64,000 nucleotides of DNA from Bacteroidetes bacterium ADurb.Bin174 (GTDB lineage Bacteria; Bacteroidota; Bacteroidia; Bacteroidales; Paludibacteraceae): NCBI GenBank assembly GCA_002070265.1, contig MWCX01000088.1:156578-220577 (forward strand). Reading direction: 5' to 3'. Positions 60,726-64,000 of the stretch are shown piece after piece (the stretch's first letter is position 1; each line of letters begins with the position of its first letter). Position numbers and translations under genes: made by a program. The notes beneath the pieces were generated by a model, which did no database searches, was not told where the DNA came from, and saw only the letters and a program-made list of their open reading frames with translations.

Positions 60726-62822
60726 TCAACTGATAAGTCCCCAGTTAACAGCATTTGTCTTTAGTTTTTTCAACTGTGAGCGTAAAATATGGTTTTCCGG
60801 TTTTTCCAATTTCGGGTCGGGCGTTAATACTTCAATGGCGTAATTTCTTGCTATTTCAAGCATTTTTCCGTCTTTTGCCAAATCAGCCAATTTTAGTTCG
60901 AAAGGCATACCGCTTTGTTGTGTGCCATCTATATCTCCGGGACCCCTTAGTTGTAAATCGGCTTCGGCTATTTCAAAACCATCGTTGGTGCGTGTTAAAG
61001 TTTCCATCCTTTTGCGGGTTTCTGTGGCTAACTTATAGTCGGTCAATAAGATGCAATAGGATTGTGCTGCGCCGCGTCCTACCCGTCCCCTGAGTTGATG
61101 CAATTGCGATAACCCAAATCTTTCGGCATTTTCTATAACCATCACAGAAGCATTGGGGACATCGACTCCCACCTCAATTACTGTTGTGGCGACCATGATA
61201 TGCGTTTGTCCCGAAGCAAACAATTGCATTTGTTTATCCTTTTCTGCTGCTTTTAATTTTCCGTGTACCAGGCTGACTTTAAAGTCGGGAAAGCTTGCTT
61301 TGAAATATTCAAAACCTTCAGTAGCATTTTGCAAATCCATCTTTTCCGATTCTTCTATCAGGGGATAAACGACATAGACTTGGCGACCGGCTTTTAATTG
61401 CTTGTATAAAAAGCCGTTTAAAGCCTGTCTTTTATTTTCATAATAATGGTAGGTTTGAACGGGTTTCCTGCCCGGCGGCAATTCATCAATGACTGAAACA
61501 CTCAGGTCTCCGTAAAGCGTCATGGCTAAAGTGCGGGGAATCGGCGTAGCAGTCATCACCAATACATGTGGCGGTTGTGTGTTTTTCTTCCAAAGCTTGG
61601 AGCGTTGTTCTACGCCAAAACGGTGTTGCTCATCGATGACCACCATACCCAGGTTTTTGAATTGCACTACATCTTCAATCAGTGCATGGGTGCCAATCAA
61701 TATGTTTAAGTTACCGGATTGCAGTGCGGCATGCAAATCTTCTCTTTCTTTAGTGCGTGTTGAGCCGGTGAGTAATGCTACTTTGATTCCAATGTCACCA
61801 ATTAAAGTCGAAATGGTTTCAAAATGCTGACTTGCCAAAATCTCTGTCGGAGCCATGATGCAACCCTGGAATCCATTATCGACTGCAAGCAGAATGGCCA
61901 TTAGTGCCACCAATGTTTTGCCGCTTCCGACATCACCTTGCAGTAACCGGTTCATTTGTTTGCCGCTCGACACATCCGCATGAATTTCCTTTAGCACACG
62001 TTTTTGTGCGTTAGTCAGCTCAAAAGGTAAAAAATCATGATAAAAGCTCCGGAAATAATACCCGACTTTGCTCATTAAGAAGCCTTTCAGATTTTGCTCC
62101 CGCCACTTGGTTTGTTGTAAAATGCTCAGTTGGATATAAAACAATTCTTCAAACTTGAGTCGCTGGCGGGCTTTATTCAGGGCATAATTATTTTTGGGAA
62201 AATGTATGTTAGTGAGTGCATCCGTCAAATTCATTAAAGCAAATTTTTTCAACACGTAATTTGGTAGCGTTTCAGGAATTTTCTCTTGTAGAAAAGGTAG
62301 AATTCCCTGCATGATTTTTTGGATGGCTTTGGAGTTCAAAAAGCCTGACTTCATCTTTTCCGTAGTGTTGTAGAATGGTTGAAATCCCATTTGCTCAAGA
62401 GGAGGAAGTTGTGAAGGCAAGTCAATTTCAGGATGCGGAATATTGTATTTCCCGTTGAAGAAAGAAGGCTTTCCAAAAACGACGTAAGTGATGCCGGTTT
62501 TGTATTTATCCAAAATAAATCTGATTCCTTGAAACCAAACCAACTCAATGGTATCCTTTCCGTCTGTAAAGATAGCAGATAAGCGTTGACTGCGTCCTTC
62601 TCCGATTTTATTGAATTGCAAAATTTGTCCTTTCAACTGTATAAAAGGCATGTTTTCCGATATTTCGTGCACATAATAAAACCGGCTTCTATCCACGTAT
62701 CTGTAAGGATAATGACGCACCATATCCTCAACTGTGCGAATATTCAGTTCTTTCGCCAACAAGTCAGCCTTTTTCGGTCCGACTCCCGGAATAAATTTTA
62801 TGTCGATATCTGCAAGAGGCAT
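60726..62822 (-). CDS. recG: ATP-dependent DNA helicase RecG
   Basis: This 698-residue enzyme remodels stalled forks and branched DNA. It has an N-terminal wedge/OB domain (FIPGVGPKKADLLAKELNIRTVEDMVRHYPYRYVDRS), Walker A LLQGDVGSGKTLVALMA, DEQHRFG (motif II), TATPIPRTLAMTLYGDL (motif III), ATTVIEVGVDVPNASVM and QLRGRVGRG (motif VI). Its ATG directly follows the ispD stop (no gap), so the two genes form one unit. Confidence 0.97.
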   Translation of the reverse strand: MPLADIDIKFIPGVGPKKADLLAKELNIRTVEDMVRHYPYRYVDRSRFYYVHEISENMPFIQLKGQILQFNKIGEGRSQRLSAIFTDGKDTIELVWFQGIRFILDKYKTGITYVVFGKPSFFNGKYNIPHPEIDLPSQLPPLEQMGFQPFYNTTEKMKSGFLNSKAIQKIMQGILPFLQEKIPETLPNYVLKKFALMNLTDALTNIHFPKNNYALNKARQRLKFEELFYIQLSILQQTKWREQNLKGFLMSKVGYYFRSFYHDFLPFELTNAQKRVLKEIHADVSSGKQMNRLLQGDVGSGKTLVALMAILLAVDNGFQGCIMAPTEILASQHFETISTLIGDIGIKVALLTGSTRTKEREDLHAALQSGNLNILIGTHALIEDVVQFKNLGMVVIDEQHRFGVEQRSKLWKKNTQPPHVLVMTATPIPRTLAMTLYGDLSVSVIDELPPGRKPVQTYHYYENKRQALNGFLYKQLKAGRQVYVVYPLIEESEKMDLQNATEGFEYFKASFPDFKVSLVHGKLKAAEKDKQMQLFASGQTHIMVATTVIEVGVDVPNASVMVIENAERFGLSQLHQLRGRVGRGAAQSYCILLTDYKLATETRKRMETLTRTNDGFEIAEADLQLRGPGDIDGTQQSGMPFELKLADLAKDGKMLEIARNYAIEVLTPDPKLEKPENHILRSQLKKLKTNAVNWGLIS

Positions 62823-63506
62823 TTAATCTAAGAATAATTCCCCTATTTCCAAATCAAAAGGTGTCGTTATTTTAATATTCTCTTTATTGCCCTCCACTAT
62901 GCTGATTTTATGTCCGGAAGCTTCAACAACAGAAGCATCGTCCGTGAACGTCGCCACGTAATTTTGACGGTAAGCAGCCTTTAAAATTTGAGCATCAAAC
63001 ACCTGTGGCGTTTGAACAGCTTTGTATAAGTTCCTGTCAACAGTTACGTTATCGTTTCCCTCAATCTTTCTGATACTTTCAACGATGTCTGTAACCGGAA
63101 TGGCTGCTCCGGTACGTTCTGCCTTCTCAAAGCATCTGTGAATAGTTTGCACGCTCACCAAAGGTCGTACCCCATCGTGCACAGCAACGAGCCCTTCATC
63201 GGGAGTAAGTTCAAGTCCGTTTTTCACCGAATCAAAACGGGTTACGCCTCCGGCAACCGTTTGATGAACGATATTGAAGTTATGCTTCTTACACATTTGC
63301 TTCCACACTTTCATCTGATTTTCAGGCAGTACAACAATGATGTTAATATGCCGGTCGTAGTTGGCGAACACTTCTATGGTATGCATCAAAATCGGTTTAG
63401 ACTTCAATTCAATAAACTGTTTAGGAATATCGGCCTGCATGCGCTTCCCTGTACCACCTGCAACAATGATGACGGTTTTCTGTTTTTTATGGATTGAATG
63501 ACTCAT
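62823..63506 (-). CDS. ispD: 2-C-methyl-D-erythritol 4-phosphate cytidylyltransferase
   Basis: This enzyme of about 227 residues catalyses the third step of the MEP isoprenoid pathway with CTP. It shows the nucleotide-binding VAGGTGKRMQADIPKQFIEL, the VHDGVRPLVS region, AVQTPQVFDAQILKAAY and the final TDDASVVEASGHKISIVEGNKENIKITTPFDLEIGE. ATG at 63506 is preferred; a frame-opening TTG at 63533 lies inside the -7 promoter element. The polyprenyl synthase gene in this window uses the pathway's products. Confidence 0.95.
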   Translation of the reverse strand: MSHSIHKKQKTVIIVAGGTGKRMQADIPKQFIELKSKPILMHTIEVFANYDRHINIIVVLPENQMKVWKQMCKKHNFNIVHQTVAGGVTRFDSVKNGLELTPDEGLVAVHDGVRPLVSVQTIHRCFEKAERTGAAIPVTDIVESIRKIEGNDNVTVDRNLYKAVQTPQVFDAQILKAAYRQNYVATFTDDASVVEASGHKISIVEGNKENIKITTPFDLEIGELFLD

Positions 63507-63530
63507 TGAAAGAATTATTGAATTTAATAA

Positions 63531-63538
63531 CAAATGTA
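63531..63538 (-). promoter_or_regulatory. -7 element TACATTTG upstream of ispD
   Basis: Matches TAnnTTTG on the minus strand, 24 bases before the ispD ATG. The -33 TTTG is not at the ideal distance. Confidence 0.5.
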
Positions 63539-63541
63539 GGT

Positions 63542-64000
63542 TTATTCCAACGCAACTATTTCTTTTTTCGTTAGAATAAACCGTATGGAATCGCTTTCTA
63601 ATGCCGGATTGGCAATGCTTTTTTGACAGTTGTCATCAGGAATGACAATATCGGCCATATCCAACAGCGAATAAAACACCACATCAGCTGATAACTTTTT
63701 ATTCACATTTTGCACTATAGCATTATGTTTTACAGGATATGTGTCCCTGTATTTGTCGGATATCCACACAAACATAGGAATATGAACTTCAATCTTCGAT
63801 GGATGGTCGTATGCATGGAGTACATAATCATTTTCATCATCATATAAATTCTCTCCATGATCGGAAATGTAGAAAAGATACGAAACCGCATCCAATTCAT
63901 CTAATTTTTTAATGGTATTGGCTAGAAAGTAATCCGTGTATAAAATGCTGTTGTCATAACTGTTGACCAGTTGCTCTTTCATGTTTTTCCCGATTAATGT
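63542..64000 (-). CDS. Phosphoethanolamine-transferase-type sulfatase, C-terminal part (cut by window edge)
   Basis: The reading frame stays open from the stop at 63542 to the right edge, so about 152 C-terminal residues are visible and the N-terminus lies outside. Motifs are NSYDNSILYTDYFLANTI, YISDHGENLYDDE (metal-site DHGE block of the EptA/OpgE-like alkaline-phosphatase superfamily), HIPMFVWISDKYRDTYP and SLLDMADI. Such enzymes transfer phosphoethanolamine to lipid A or other glycans at the inner-membrane periplasmic face, which would fit the lipid A genes in this window. Confidence 0.88.
   Translation of the reverse strand, partial: TLIGKNMKEQLVNSYDNSILYTDYFLANTIKKLDELDAVSYLFYISDHGENLYDDENDYVLHAYDHPSKIEVHIPMFVWISDKYRDTYPVKHNAIVQNVNKKLSADVVFYSLLDMADIVIPDDNCQKSIANPALESDSIRFILTKKEIVALE

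Overview
The window is a gene-dense, AT-rich bacterial chromosome segment that I place in the phylum Bacteroidota, probably close to Bacteroidales. The grounds are a gldH lipoprotein gene, the gene order holB-ricT-gldH-trmB-mrp, a TonB-dependent receptor with an N-terminal carboxypeptidase-regulatory-like domain, a DUF4294 gene, a C-terminal domain resembling type IX secretion signals, few Shine-Dalgarno sequences, and many copies of the Bacteroidota promoter TTTG-N19-TAnnTTTG. Six promoters are exact or within one nucleotide of ideal spacing (before the Na/Pi symporter, pepD, the ECF sigma factor, rpmH, the DUF4294 gene and ndk). I see no rRNA, tRNA, CRISPR array, prophage or intact insertion sequence.

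Layout. 1-9.7 kb: start of dnaN, htpG, two tandem small outer-membrane-like proteins, a GT2 glycosyltransferase, a Na/Pi symporter with an extra N-terminal domain, and mnmG. A perfect 16-bp parS centromere site follows mnmG. 9.7-19.7 kb: uvrC, tsaE, dusB, a predicted exported protein with a U32 peptidase-family protein, nadA, an SDR enzyme, and aguA-aguB for agmatine to putrescine. 19.7-25.8 kb: an OmpA protein and the mrp-trmB-gldH-ricT-holB operon. 26-33.5 kb: pepD, an HD phosphohydrolase, the lipid A genes lpxD-lpxC-lpxA and glnS. The lpxC here lacks the FabZ fusion partner usual in this phylum. 33.6-40.1 kb: an ECF sigma factor, a radical SAM protein, dnaG, obgE, adk and hpt, then divergent rpmH.

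40.1-46.7 kb is the most accessory-looking part. It holds a BspA-like leucine-rich surface protein behind a long leader with a nine-C tract, a MORN-repeat protein, repeat-like intergenic DNA, and a beta-helix lipoprotein with its TonB-dependent receptor. 46.8-52.8 kb: a PASTA protein, an RluD-family synthase, ddl, a polyprenyl synthetase, an unknown conserved-looking protein, 5-formyl-THF cyclo-ligase and DUF4294. 53.0-55.9 kb: two exported proteins, a small barrel-like protein and a helix-hairpin-helix plus barrel protein, which form the best candidate for an undescribed envelope system. 56-64 kb: pta, a catalytically altered 3-hydroxyacyl-CoA-dehydrogenase-like gene, ackA, an M23/LysM peptidase, ndk, recG, ispD and the C-terminal part of a phosphoethanolamine-transferase-type sulfatase.

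Most genes are housekeeping: replication (dnaN, holB, dnaG), repair (uvrC, recG), tRNA modification (mnmG, tsaE, dusB, trmB), cell envelope (lpx genes, ddl, polyprenyl synthetase, M23, sulfatase) and central metabolism (pta/ackA, nadA, ndk, adk, hpt). parS, dnaN, mnmG and rpmH are all often origin-proximal in bacteria, which suggests, but does not prove, that the window lies near oriC.
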